Assembly (NCBI RefSeq): GCF_001650405.1
Contig: NZ_LWCU01000045.1
Location: 62,001 to 126,000, forward strand
Length of the DNA: 64,000 nucleotides
Origin: Microbacterium sp. H83
GTDB taxonomy: Bacteria; Actinomycetota; Actinomycetes; Actinomycetales; Microbacteriaceae
Direction: 5' to 3'
Shown: positions 43,118-51,682 of the stretch, piece after piece
Layout: each line of letters opens with the position of its first letter
Numbering within the stretch: the first letter of the stretch is position 1
Translations under genes and position numbers: made by a program
The notes under the pieces: model-generated
What the model was told of the DNA's origin: nothing
The model's input: only the letters and a program-made list of their open reading frames with translations
The model's database searches: none

Positions 43118-43945
43118 TCAGCGCAGCGTCGCGAGCGCCGGCGCGATGTTCTCGTTCCAGACGTCCACGCCGAGCTTCGCGATCAGCGCCACGACCACGA
43201 CCAGGAACACCACGCGGATGAATCGCGTGCCTCTCGAGACCGCCATGCGCGAACCCAGGTAGCTGCCCGCGACGTTCGCCACCGCGAGGATGCCGCCGAG
43301 GAGCCACAGCACGGCGCCGTGCGGGATGAACAGCAGCAGCGCCCCCGTGTTCGTCGCGAGGTTCACGATCTTCGCCTTCGCGCTCGCCTGCAGGAAGTCG
43401 TAGCCGAGGAGGGCGACGAGGGAGATGACGAGGAAGGTGCCGGTGCCCGGCCCGATCAGCCCGTCGTAGAAGCCGATCACCAGCCCGGCGAGCCCCGCCA
43501 TGATGTGGTGCTTGTGTCCGCTGAACCGCAGCCGCGTCGCGGCCCCCATCTGCGGACGGAACGCCGTGAACAGGGCGACCGCCAGCAGAGCCACGACGAT
43601 GATCGGCTTGAAGGCGGCGGCGGGCAGGACGGTCGCGACCGCCGCTCCCCCGAACGATCCGGCGAGCGCGATCGCGGCCATGGGGAGGGCGGTGCGGATG
43701 TCGGGTCTCGCGCGGCGGTAGTAGGTGACGCTGCTCGTGGCTGTGCCGAAGACGGACGCCAGCTTGTTCGTCGCGAGGGCCTGGATCGGGGAGATGCCCG
43801 GGATGAGGAGCAGCGCAGGCAGCTGCAGCAGCCCGCCGCCGCCGACGACCGCGTCGATCCATCCGGCCGCGAAGGCCGCGACCACGATCAGGATCAGGGT
43901 TCCCCAGGTGAGCTGCTCGAGCCCCAGCATCCCGCCGATGTCCAT
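43118..43945 (-). CDS. TSUP-family (TauE/SafE) membrane permease
   Basis: A 275-aa permease with seven to eight helices. The N-terminal repeat has AAGWIDAVVGGGGLLQLPAL, the C-terminal repeat GFYDGLIGPGTGTFLVISLV; these paired Gly-rich motifs define TSUP proteins. Members move sulfite, sulfoacetate, sulfonates or other small organic anions. No sulfur genes lie nearby, so the substrate is open. GGAGGG lies just before the ATG. Confidence 0.9.
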   Translation of the reverse strand: MDIGGMLGLEQLTWGTLILIVVAAFAAGWIDAVVGGGGLLQLPALLLIPGISPIQALATNKLASVFGTATSSVTYYRRARPDIRTALPMAAIALAGSFGGAAVATVLPAAAFKPIIVVALLAVALFTAFRPQMGAATRLRFSGHKHHIMAGLAGLVIGFYDGLIGPGTGTFLVISLVALLGYDFLQASAKAKIVNLATNTGALLLFIPHGAVLWLLGGILAVANVAGSYLGSRMAVSRGTRFIRVVFLVVVVALIAKLGVDVWNENIAPALATLR

Positions 43946-44170
43946 CCCTCCAGGATGTCAGACCCGCCACCGCCGGGATGACGCTGCCGCCCGATGCCGT
44001 TCCCCGAGATCCAGCCGCGGACGATCACCGATTCCGCGGACGAACTCCGGGCAGACGTCCGAGCGAACGTCGTTTCGCCGCAGGATGCGACCGTTCGCGA
44101 TATATCCGCCACCACTCGGACACCGCGCGTTCACCCGGCCCGGGCCGATCGGCAACCCACGGCCCATAGT

Positions 44171-44221
44171 GTCCTCTCGCAACCCGAATCCCCGGCTCAC
44201 AGCGCCGGACACCGAGAGGAC
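44171..44221 (+). promoter_or_regulatory. Candidate leader hairpin masking the ribosome binding site
   Basis: GTCCTCTCG (44171-44179) is perfectly complementary to CGAGAGGAC (44213-44221). The latter contains the GAGAGG that serves the binding-protein ATG at 44226. A nested CCGGC/GCCGG pair lies inside the 33-nt loop. If transcribed, the fold would hide the Shine-Dalgarno sequence. A CATAGT box at 44165-44170 could place the start too late for the full hairpin. The rest of the 280-nt gap (43946-44225) shows only a further AT-rich patch (GATATAT, near 44100). Confidence 0.45.
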
Positions 44222-44225
44222 CCTT

Positions 44226-45371
44226 ATGACGAACTTCCACCGCCGTGCGCGCATCGGCGCCGGCCTCGCCCTGATCACCACCGCCGCGCTCGGCCTGACG
44301 GCCTGCTCCGGTGCGGCCGACGCCTCGGGCGGCGACGCCGGCGGCGACGCGGTCGACGCGGCGACCGCGACCTCGGTCGAGGACTTCGGCAGCTTCGAGG
44401 AGCTCGAGGAGGCCGCGAAGGCCGAGGGTCAGCTCAACGTCATCGCGCTTCCGCGGGACTGGGCGAACTACGGCGAGATCCTCGATCTGTTCACCGAGAA
44501 GTACCCCGAGATCACCATCAACGAGGCATCCCCCGACGTGTCGAGCGCCGAGGAGATCCAGGCCGCGGAGACGAACGCCGGCCTCGACACCGCACCGGAC
44601 GTGTTCGACCTCGGCCTCACGGTCGCGCTGCAGAACACCGACGTGTTCGCCCCGTACCAGGTGCAGACGTGGGATGAGATCCCCGACGCCCTCAAGGAGC
44701 CCTCCGGCCTGTTCGTCGGCGACTACGGCGGGTACATGTCGATCGGATACGACTCGTCGAAGTTCGACGCTCCCGAGTCCCTCGACGACCTGAAGGATGC
44801 CGCCTACAAGGGCGCCGTCGCGATCAACGGCGACCCGACCCAGGCCGGAGCGGCCTTCGCCGCGGTGGGTCTCGCGACGGTCCAGTCCGACGGCACGCTC
44901 GACGACTTCCAGCCCGGGATCGACTTCTTCTCGGAGCTCCAGAAGGCCGGGAACCTGCTCAAGGTCGACGTCACCACCGCGACGGTCACGAGCGGCGAGA
45001 CGCCGGTCGTCTTCGACTGGGACTACCTCAACGCCGCGCACACCGCCGACAACGAGAACTGGAAGGTCGTCGTCCTCGACGGCACCGGCTACGCGGGCTA
45101 CTACAACCAGGCGATCAACAAGGACGCCCCGAACCCGGCCGCCGCGCGCCTGTGGCAGGAGTTCCTCTACAGCGACGAGGTCCAGAACCTGTGGCTGAAG
45201 GGCGGCGCTCGTCCGGCACGCATGGAGGCCATGACCGAGGCCGGCACGATCGACGCCGACCTGGCGGACGCCCTGCCCGAGGTCCCCGCCGAGACGGTCG
45301 TCCCGACCGAGGAGCAGTCCACGAACGCCGGCACGCTGCTCGGCGAGAAGTGGGCAGCGGCGGTCCAGTGA
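44226..45371 (+). CDS. ABC transporter substrate-binding lipoprotein, ferric/polyamine/phosphonate type
   Basis: Extracytoplasmic receptor, 381 aa. The signal peptide is MTNFHRRARIGAGLALITTA, with lipobox GLTAC. The mature protein belongs to the SBP_bac_6-like group that includes ferric-ion, polyamine and 2-aminoethylphosphonate receptors. It shows GQLNVIALPRDWANYGEILD and VFDWDYLNAAHTADNENWK, then AINKDAPNPAAARLWQEFL. The ATG has GAGAGG upstream. The ligand cannot be fixed by eye. It leads a four-gene operon with permeases and a PotA/FbpC-like ATPase. Confidence 0.88.
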   Translation: MTNFHRRARIGAGLALITTAALGLTACSGAADASGGDAGGDAVDAATATSVEDFGSFEELEEAAKAEGQLNVIALPRDWANYGEILDLFTEKYPEITINEASPDVSSAEEIQAAETNAGLDTAPDVFDLGLTVALQNTDVFAPYQVQTWDEIPDALKEPSGLFVGDYGGYMSIGYDSSKFDAPESLDDLKDAAYKGAVAINGDPTQAGAAFAAVGLATVQSDGTLDDFQPGIDFFSELQKAGNLLKVDVTTATVTSGETPVVFDWDYLNAAHTADNENWKVVVLDGTGYAGYYNQAINKDAPNPAAARLWQEFLYSDEVQNLWLKGGARPARMEAMTEAGTIDADLADALPEVPAETVVPTEEQSTNAGTLLGEKWAAAVQ

Positions 45372-46318
45372 CCTCTGCCACCACCGTGGGGGCGGATGCT
45401 CCGGCATCCGCCCCCCTCATCCCCGTGACGCCGAGCGCAGGGCCCGCGACCAGCTCGCGGTCCCTGCGCTCGGGGCCCTCCCTCGCGTGGCTCGGCCTCG
45501 TCCCGTTCGCCGCATACGTCCTGCTGTTCCTCGCGGTCCCGACGATCCTCGCGATCGGCTCGGGCTTCTTCACCTCCGACGGCGCCTTCACGTGGACGAA
45601 CGTGTCGGCGCTCGCAGACCCCGTCGTGCTGACCACGTTCGCCAATTCGGCGGGCGTCTCCCTGCTCACCGCCGTGATCGGCGCCGTCGTCGGCGCCCTC
45701 GTCTGCTACGCGCTGCTCGGCATGAACCCGGAGGGCGCGGTGCGCTCCACCGTGGATGCCGCAGCCGGCGTCCTCGCGCAGTTCGGCGGCGTCATGCTCG
45801 CGTTCGCCTTCATCGCGACGATCGGGATCCAGGGCATCGTCAAGCTGTTCCTGCAGGACACCTTCGGCATCAACATCTTCGAGAACGGCACCTGGCTCTA
45901 CGAGCTGCCGGGCCTGATCCTCCCCTACATCTACTTCCAGGTCCCGCTCATGGTCATCACCTTCATGCCCGCGCTCGCGGCCTTGAAGCCGCAGTGGGCC
46001 GAGGCGAACCTGACGCTGGGCGGCACGCGGGCGAGCTTCTGGCTGCGCATCGGCATCCCGGTCCTCGCTCCGTCGTTCCTCGCCAGCCTGCTTCTCCTCT
46101 TCGCGAACGCCTTCTCGTCGTACGCGACGGCCGCCGCCCTCGCCAGTCAGGGCTCGCAGATCGTGCCGCTGCAGATCCGCGCCGCGCTCACGAGCGAGAC
46201 CGTGCTCGGCCGCGAGAACCTCGCCGGCGCTCTCGCGCTCGGCATGATCGTCATCGTCGGAGTCGTCATGGCCCTCTACTCCCTCATCCAGCGTCGGGCA
46301 GCGAGGTGGCAGGCATGA
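45368..46318 (+). CDS. ABC transporter permease, first subunit (PotB-like)
   Basis: Permease of 316 aa with six helices after a Pro/Ala-rich cytoplasmic N-terminus. The EAA loop reads QWAEANLTLGGTRASFWLRI, as in PotB/FbpB-like permeases. The GTG start overlaps the binding-protein stop (GTGA), which couples their translation. Confidence 0.9.
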   Translation: MTSATTVGADAPASAPLIPVTPSAGPATSSRSLRSGPSLAWLGLVPFAAYVLLFLAVPTILAIGSGFFTSDGAFTWTNVSALADPVVLTTFANSAGVSLLTAVIGAVVGALVCYALLGMNPEGAVRSTVDAAAGVLAQFGGVMLAFAFIATIGIQGIVKLFLQDTFGINIFENGTWLYELPGLILPYIYFQVPLMVITFMPALAALKPQWAEANLTLGGTRASFWLRIGIPVLAPSFLASLLLLFANAFSSYATAAALASQGSQIVPLQIRAALTSETVLGRENLAGALALGMIVIVGVVMALYSLIQRRAARWQA

Positions 46319-47109
46319 ACCGTCTCGCCCCCTCCCCCGTGACGCGCTGGATCATCGGCATCCTCGTGGGAGCGTTCTTCGCGATCCCGCTGATCTCGAC
46401 CTTCCTCTACACCCTCCGCTCGACGGACGACTCCCTGTCGTTCGACCGCTGGGCCGCCCTGTTCGACCCCGCGGCGTCGGCGGCCATCCGCCCGATCTGG
46501 ACGGGCCTCGGCAACTCGCTCGTGCTCGCGGTCGTGACCGTCGCGATCGTGCTCCTGCTGCTCGCGCCGACCATGATCCTGGTCAACCTGCGATTCGGCA
46601 GCCTCAAGCCGGCGTTCGAGTTCGCGGTCCTGCTGCCGATCTCGATCCCCGCCATCGTTCTGGTGGTCGGCCTCGCCCCGATCTATCTGCAGATCGGGCG
46701 CACGCTGGGCACCGGCACCTGGACCCTGGCCTTCGCCTACGGCATCACGGTGCTGCCGTTCGCCTACCGCTCGATCCAGGCGTCCATCGACGCGGCGGAT
46801 CTGCGCACCCTCGCCGAGGCGGCGCGCTCCCTCGGCGCGAGCTGGCCGACCGTCGTGCTGAAGGTGCTCGCCCCCAACCTGCGCCAGGGGCTCCTCGCGG
46901 CCTCGCTCATCTCGATCGCCGTCGTCCTGGGCGAGTTCACGATCGCGTCGCTCCTCAACCGACAGGTGTTCCAGACGGCCATGGTGGTCGTGCAGAAGCA
47001 GGATCCCTACGCACCCGCGATCTTCACCCTGCTGGCGCTCCTGTTCGTCTTCCTCCTGCTCCTCCTCATCGGCCGCCTCGCCCGAGGCAACGGAAAGGCC
47101 CGCGCATGA
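46315..47109 (+). CDS. ABC transporter permease, second subunit (PotC-like)
   Basis: Permease of 264 aa with six helices. The EAA loop is LRTLAEAARSLGASWPTVVL. Conserved helix 5 motif VVLGEFTIASLLNRQVFQTA matches PotC-like subunits. The ATG overlaps the first permease stop by 4 nt, and its own stop overlaps the ATPase start in the same way. Confidence 0.9.
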   Translation: MNRLAPSPVTRWIIGILVGAFFAIPLISTFLYTLRSTDDSLSFDRWAALFDPAASAAIRPIWTGLGNSLVLAVVTVAIVLLLLAPTMILVNLRFGSLKPAFEFAVLLPISIPAIVLVVGLAPIYLQIGRTLGTGTWTLAFAYGITVLPFAYRSIQASIDAADLRTLAEAARSLGASWPTVVLKVLAPNLRQGLLAASLISIAVVLGEFTIASLLNRQVFQTAMVVVQKQDPYAPAIFTLLALLFVFLLLLLIGRLARGNGKARA

Positions 47110-48185
47110 CCCTCCCCCAGACCGCCGACAACATGCTGCTGGCCGAGGCCGGCGAAGGCACGCGCGTCGAGCTGCAGAGCATCGTCAAGAGCTACTCCGG
47201 CACCACCGTGCTGCACGGCGTCGACCTCGACATCGCGCCGGGCGAGTTCGTGTCGCTGCTGGGTCCGTCCGGATGCGGCAAGACCACGCTGCTCCGGGTC
47301 CTCGCCGGTCTCGAAGGCCTCGACAGCGGGGCCGTGCTGCTGGGTGGGCGGGACGTCTCGCGCGTGCCCACGAACAAGCGCGACATCGGCATGGTGTTCC
47401 AGTCCTACTCCCTCTTCCCGCACCTCCGCGTCGTCGAGAACACCGCGTTCGGTCTGCGCCGCCGCGGTGTCGGCAAGGCGGAGGCGAACACCCGCGCGCT
47501 CGACGCCCTCGCGCTGGTCGGGCTCGCCGACTTCGCCGAGCGCTTCCCGCACCAGCTGTCCGGTGGTCAGCAGCAGCGTGTGGCGTTGGCTCGCGCGCTG
47601 GTGACGGAGCCCAAGGTCCTGCTCCTCGATGAGCCGCTGTCGGCGCTCGACGCCAAGGTGCGCGTGCAGCTGCGCGATGAGATCCGCCGCATCCAGCTGC
47701 GCCTCGGCATCACGACCGTCTTCGTCACCCACGACCAGGAGGAGGCCCTCGCGGTCTCCGACCGGATCGCCGTGATGAACTCCGGTCGCATCGAGCAGAT
47801 CGGCTCGCCGGAGGAGCTCTACACCGCGCCCTCGACAGCGGGCGTCGCCGCCTTCGTCGGGCTCTCGAGCGTCGTCTCGGGGGTCGCGGAGGGTGACCAC
47901 GTCGTCGTGTGGGGTCAGAGGCTTCCGCTGCAGACGCCGGCCGACGGTCCCGTCGACGTCTTTCTCCGGCCGGAGAACGTGCATTTCGCGTCCGAGGCGG
48001 ATGCCGCGACCGACGCGCTCGTGCAGGAGAGCACGTTCCTCGGCAGCATGCGTCGGACGCTCGTACGCACCGAGTCGGGCGAGCTCGTGCGGCTGCAGCA
48101 CGCGCCGGGGATCCATCCCGCCTTCGGTGACCGCGTGCGCATCGCCGTGGCTCCGGAGCCGGTCGCGGTGCACCCGCGCGGCTGA
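47106..48185 (+). CDS. ABC transporter ATP-binding protein, PotA/FbpC type with TOBE domain
   Basis: ATPase of the importer, 359 aa. Walker A is GPSGCGKTT, followed by GMVFQSYSLFPHLRVVENT, signature LSGGQQQRV, Walker B LLLDEPLSALD and H-loop VFVTHDQEEAL. The C-terminal TOBE regulatory domain starts near residue 270 (DVFLRPENVHF). This layout is typical for polyamine, ferric-ion and AEP importers. The operon ends in a strong terminator 34 nt downstream. Confidence 0.92.
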   Translation: MTLPQTADNMLLAEAGEGTRVELQSIVKSYSGTTVLHGVDLDIAPGEFVSLLGPSGCGKTTLLRVLAGLEGLDSGAVLLGGRDVSRVPTNKRDIGMVFQSYSLFPHLRVVENTAFGLRRRGVGKAEANTRALDALALVGLADFAERFPHQLSGGQQQRVALARALVTEPKVLLLDEPLSALDAKVRVQLRDEIRRIQLRLGITTVFVTHDQEEALAVSDRIAVMNSGRIEQIGSPEELYTAPSTAGVAAFVGLSSVVSGVAEGDHVVVWGQRLPLQTPADGPVDVFLRPENVHFASEADAATDALVQESTFLGSMRRTLVRTESGELVRLQHAPGIHPAFGDRVRIAVAPEPVAVHPRG

Positions 48186-48218
48186 TTCGGCTCGCTCCGG
48201 AGTGCAGCGCCCGCACCC

Positions 48219-48268
48219 CACGCACGAGACCCCTCTCGCTGAGGACAGCGGGAGGGGTCTCGTGCGTG
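48219..48268. terminator. Bidirectional terminator between two ABC operons
   Basis: A 22-bp stem with one wobble pair (48219-48240 with 48247-48268) and a 6-nt loop separates the convergent PotA-like and GlnQ-like genes. Confidence 0.85.
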
Positions 48269-48282
48269 CGGCGTGCGCGGTG

Positions 48283-49038
48283 TCAGAGCACCCGCGCGAG
48301 GAAGTCCTTCGTGCGCTGGTGCTGCGGGTTCGCCAGCACCTCCCGCGGATCGCCCTCTTCGACGATGTGTCCGCCGTCCATGAAGATCAGACGCGACCCG
48401 ACCTCGCGGGCGAAACCCATCTCGTGCGTGACCACGAGCATCGTCATGCCCTCGTCGGCGAGCGACCGCATGACCTGCAGGACCTCGCCCACAAGCTCGG
48501 GGTCGAGCGCGGAGGTCGGCTCGTCGAACAGCATCATGTCGGGGTTCATGCACAGTGCGCGCGCGATCGCGACGCGCTGCTGCTGACCACCCGACAGATG
48601 CCCAGGGAAGGCGCCCGCCTTCTCGGAGAGCCCGACGCGGCCGAGCATCTCGTGAGCGATCCTCTCCGACTCCGCCTTGCCGCGCTTCTTGACCCGGCGC
48701 TGCGCGATGGTCAGGTTGTCGAGCACGCTCAGGTGCGGGAACAGGTTGAAGCTCTGGAACACCATGCCGATGCGGGTGCGCACGCGGTCGATGTCGACGT
48801 CCGGGTCGGTGATGTCGATGCCCTCGATGAGCACCTTGCCGCCGGTCGGCTCCTCGAGCAGGTTCACCGAGCGCAGGAGCGTCGACTTGCCCGACCCCGA
48901 AGGGCCGATCACGCAGACGACCTCGCCGGCGGTGACGGTGAGGTCGATGCCCTTGAGCACCTCGTTGTCGCCGAACGTCTTCACGAGCCCCTGCACGTCG
49001 ATCACGGGGGCGTGCACGTCGATCAGGTCGGTGGTCAT
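48283..49038 (-). CDS. Polar amino-acid ABC transporter ATP-binding protein, GlnQ type
   Basis: ATPase of 251 aa. Walker [29 protein letters not shown], signature LSGGQQQRV, Walker [13 protein letters not shown]-loop [12 protein letters not shown]. The HEMGFA segment is the hallmark of the GlnQ/polar amino acid subfamily. The ATG at 49038 overlaps the permease stop by 4 nt; an in-frame start 10 codons earlier is less likely. Confidence 0.93.
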   Translation of the reverse strand: MTTDLIDVHAPVIDVQGLVKTFGDNEVLKGIDLTVTAGEVVCVIGPSGSGKSTLLRSVNLLEEPTGGKVLIEGIDITDPDVDIDRVRTRIGMVFQSFNLFPHLSVLDNLTIAQRRVKKRGKAESERIAHEMLGRVGLSEKAGAFPGHLSGGQQQRVAIARALCMNPDMMLFDEPTSALDPELVGEVLQVMRSLADEGMTMLVVTHEMGFAREVGSRLIFMDGGHIVEEGDPREVLANPQHQRTKDFLARVL

Positions 49039-49832
49039 CGCTGCCTCGCCATCCGCCGCTCCAGCCACGCCGTGTAGCGCGTGAGCGGGATCGTCACGAT
49101 CAGGTACAGGATCGCCGCCATGATCAGCGGCGTCGCATTCGAGTTCTGCGTCGTCGCGTCACGTGCGAACGTCGTGAGCTCCTTCGACCAGATGAAGGCG
49201 CCGGCGATGAACAGCAGGGACGTGTCCTTCAGCAGCAGCACGAACTCGTTCGTGAGCGGCGGGATGATGATGCGGAAGCCCTGCGGGACGACGATCCAGA
49301 AGGTGGTCTTCATCGGGGACATGCCCAGCGAGCGGGCCGCCTCGGTCTGCCCCTTGGGCACGGCCTGGAGACCGGCGCGGATGGTCTCGGCCATGTACGC
49401 CGAGGCCACCAGGATGAGTCCGATGAGTCCGAGCACGACCGGGCCGCCGAGCTCCTGACCGCGGATGCCGGTCGCGATCGGCACGATGAAGGCGACGCCG
49501 AAGATCGTGAGGATCGCGGGGAGCCCGCGGAACAGCTCGATCCACGCCGTCGCGATCCACCGGAAGGGACCGATGCTCGACAGCTTCAGCAGAGCCAGGA
49601 CGATGCCGAGCAGCAGGCCGCCGGCGAACGCCACGACCGTGAACCACAGCGTGTTCACGAGGGCCGTGGTGATGATGCCCGGGAACATCTTCGCCGCGAC
49701 CTCGGGGTTGAAGAACAGCGGTCCGATCTTCGCCCAGTTCGTCGTGACGGCCGCCCAGACGACGATCGCGATCAGCACCGCGTAGACGATGTACCGATAC
49801 AGCTTCTGCTTCGTGGTGCGCCTCAACGCCAT
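49035..49832 (-). CDS. Polar amino-acid ABC transporter permease, GlnP/HisM type
   Basis: Permease of 265 aa with one extra N-terminal helix and the usual five. The family segment [18 protein letters not shown], then [20 protein letters not shown] and [20 protein letters not shown], is unmistakable for polar amino-acid importers. The ATG at 49832 has GGGAGGA 8 nt upstream; a TTG two codons earlier is too close to that box. Confidence 0.92.
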   Translation of the reverse strand: MALRRTTKQKLYRYIVYAVLIAIVVWAAVTTNWAKIGPLFFNPEVAAKMFPGIITTALVNTLWFTVVAFAGGLLLGIVLALLKLSSIGPFRWIATAWIELFRGLPAILTIFGVAFIVPIATGIRGQELGGPVVLGLIGLILVASAYMAETIRAGLQAVPKGQTEAARSLGMSPMKTTFWIVVPQGFRIIIPPLTNEFVLLLKDTSLLFIAGAFIWSKELTTFARDATTQNSNATPLIMAAILYLIVTIPLTRYTAWLERRMARQR

Positions 49833-49867
49833 TGTCAAGGTCCTCCCGACCTACCGTTCCCGCCCGG

Positions 49868-50683
49868 TCAGTTCGCGGTGAAGTAGGTGTCGTAGATCGT
49901 CTGGTAGTCGCCGCTGTCGCGGAGCTCCTTCAGCGCACCGTTCACGGCGTCGAGCAGCGCGTCCTTCTCGCCCTTCGCGAAGGCGAAGCCGTACGACTCG
50001 TCGGTGTTGTACTCCTCGACGATCTCGTAGGCGCTGTCGGCCTTCTCGTGCTCGAGGTTCACCGGCTGGTCCTGGAGGATCGCGTCGATCTGTCCGGCCT
50101 GCATGGCCGGCCACAGCTCTCCGTCGGAGGGGTACTGCACGATCTGCGCGCCCTCGGCGTTCGTGTTGGCGTAGGCCTCACCCGTGGTGCCCTGCTGGAC
50201 GCCGACGTTCTTGCCGGACAGGTCGTCGATCGACTCGATCCCGGAGTCCGTGCGGACGAGCAGCGACTGCAGCGAGTCGTAGTACGGGTCGGAGAAGTCG
50301 ATGTTGGCCTGACGCTCCTCGGTGATCGTCATCGCGGATGCACCGATGTCGCACGTGCCGGCCGCGAGGGTGGTGCCGGACTGCAGCGCGTCGAAGCCCA
50401 CGTCCTGCACGGAGAGCTCGAGGTCGAGCTTCTCGGCGATGGCGGCGAGCAGGTCGATGTCGAAGCCGGTGTATCCGGTGCCGTTGTCGCCGCCCTCGAA
50501 CTCGAACGGCGGGTACGGGATGTCGGAGCAGACCGTCAGCGTGCCGGCGTCGACGAGACCGTACTCGTTGTCGGCGGCGGGCTCACCCGAACCGGATCCG
50601 CCCGAGCCGCCCGCGCAACCGGCGAGGGCGAGAGTGGCGGTCGCGGCGAGCGCGATCCCGGCGATGATGGTGCGACGCTGCAT
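49868..50683 (-). CDS. Polar amino-acid binding lipoprotein (SBP_bac_3)
   Basis: Receptor of 271 aa with a signal peptide ending in the lipobox LALAGC and a Gly/Ser linker. The ligand-binding domain reads LTVCSDIPYPPFEFEGG, YTGFDIDLLAAIAEKLDLEL, CDIGASAMTITEERQANIDF and VGVQQGTTGEAYA, as in glutamine, glutamate or cystine receptors. AGGAG precedes the ATG. It leads the operon binding protein-permease-ATPase; exact ligand uncertain. Confidence 0.92.
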   Translation of the reverse strand: MQRRTIIAGIALAATATLALAGCAGGSGGSGSGEPAADNEYGLVDAGTLTVCSDIPYPPFEFEGGDNGTGYTGFDIDLLAAIAEKLDLELSVQDVGFDALQSGTTLAAGTCDIGASAMTITEERQANIDFSDPYYDSLQSLLVRTDSGIESIDDLSGKNVGVQQGTTGEAYANTNAEGAQIVQYPSDGELWPAMQAGQIDAILQDQPVNLEHEKADSAYEIVEEYNTDESYGFAFAKGEKDALLDAVNGALKELRDSGDYQTIYDTYFTAN

Positions 50684-50916
50684 GTCAGCTCCTGAGGGGA
50701 CGAGGGCCGAATGCCCACGGACGGGTAGGAGAACATCTAAACACGGGCCGCGACGGCTCGACGGACGACGGCAGCATTCTGCGGATCACATTTGTGTTGC
50801 AAGTACGTCGGACTGTGACGCACCCCACGAGCGCGAGGCACCTGCTGTTCACCTGGGGTCGCTAGTCTTCGTGCCACACGTGGAGCGGACGCGCTCCCGA
50901 GGGAGGAGGATCGACC
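50684..50916. other. Divergent intergenic region between amino-acid receptor and H1-like gene
   Basis: A 233-nt non-coding stretch. It contains a short palindrome CACATTTGTG (50787-50796) next to a TTGCAA (50797-50802) that could serve as -35 for the minus-strand operon. A TAGTCT box near 50861 may be the -10 for the plus-strand gene, and GGGAGGAGGA precedes the H1-like start. Nothing else stands out. Confidence 0.4.
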
Positions 50917-51678
50917 ATGGCAAAGAAGACGGCAGCGCAGCGCACCGCGGAGTCGGCTCTCGACGCCGCCAAGGATGCCGCGAGGGACGCGAAGAAGCTG
51001 ATCAAGTCGCTGCCGAAGAAGAGCGCGAAGAAGCTCAAGCCCCTCGTGGAGGACGCTCAGGACGCGGCGAAGGTGTCGAAGAAGCGGATCGCGGATCGTC
51101 CGAAGAAGGTCGCGAAGTCGGCCGCCGCCGCCACCGAGCGGCTCCAGCAGGCCACCGCCCGTCTGGAGGCGAACGCCTCGAAGGACGCGACGAAGAACAA
51201 GGACGCCTCGAAGAAGAAGAAGGACGCCTCGAAGAAGAAGGACGCCACGGCGAAGAAGGACGCTGCGCCGAAGAAGGCCGCGTCGAAGGATTCCGCTGCC
51301 GAGAAGGCCGTGCCGAAGGACGCCGCATCGAAGACGGCCGCGCCGAAGAAGGACGCCACACCGAAGAAGGACGCCGCGCCGAAGAAGGACGCCGCGCCGA
51401 AGAAGGACGCCGCGCCGAAGAAGGCCGCCGCGCCGAAGAAGGGCGCCGCGCCGAGCACGAAGACCTCCGCGAAGAAGGCAGCGCCGCGGACCGACGCACC
51501 CCCCAGGGTCGCCGCGCCGGCCGATGACGCGCCGACGCAGGCCGCACCGGCCCGCACGGCATCCGAGGACCTGTCGGGCCTCACAGTGGCGGAGCTCCGC
51601 GCTCGCGCCCGAGCCGAGGGACGCACCGGATACTCCCGCCTGACGAAGGCGGCACTGATCTCCCTCCTCGCCGGCTGA
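50917..51678 (+). CDS. Lys/Ala-rich histone-H1-like protein with C-terminal Rho_N/SAP-like motif
   Basis: A 253-aa, very basic protein. Residues 1-95 are predicted helical and Lys/Ala-rich (MAKKTAAQRTAESALDAAKD). Residues about 95-190 consist of PKKDAA-type repeats, like the DNA-binding tails of H1 and mycobacterial HupB. The last 35 residues (LSGLTVAELRARARAEGR, then KAALISLLAG) resemble the Rho N-terminal or SAP helix-extension-helix that binds nucleic acid. Nucleoid binding is therefore likely. An excellent GGGAGGAGG precedes the ATG. Its stop is only 4 nt before the Pls-like synthetase, so they appear co-transcribed; whether it contributes to that system is unknown. Confidence 0.8.
   Translation: MAKKTAAQRTAESALDAAKDAARDAKKLIKSLPKKSAKKLKPLVEDAQDAAKVSKKRIADRPKKVAKSAAAATERLQQATARLEANASKDATKNKDASKKKKDASKKKDATAKKDAAPKKAASKDSAAEKAVPKDAASKTAAPKKDATPKKDAAPKKDAAPKKDAAPKKAAAPKKGAAPSTKTSAKKAAPRTDAPPRVAAPADDAPTQAAPARTASEDLSGLTVAELRARARAEGRTGYSRLTKAALISLLAG
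51344..51451 (+). repeat. In-gene 18-bp tandem repeats
   Basis: Six near-identical 18-bp units (CGAAGAAGGACGCCGCGC and variants) encode KKDAAP repeats in the H1-like protein. In-frame copy-number change between strains is likely. Confidence 0.85.
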
Positions 51679-51682
51679 GTCG

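Noticed and set aside
43946..44225. TPP or other known riboswitch before the ferric/polyamine-type importer
   Set aside because: The conserved TPP segments are absent; only the ribosome-site hairpin remains.
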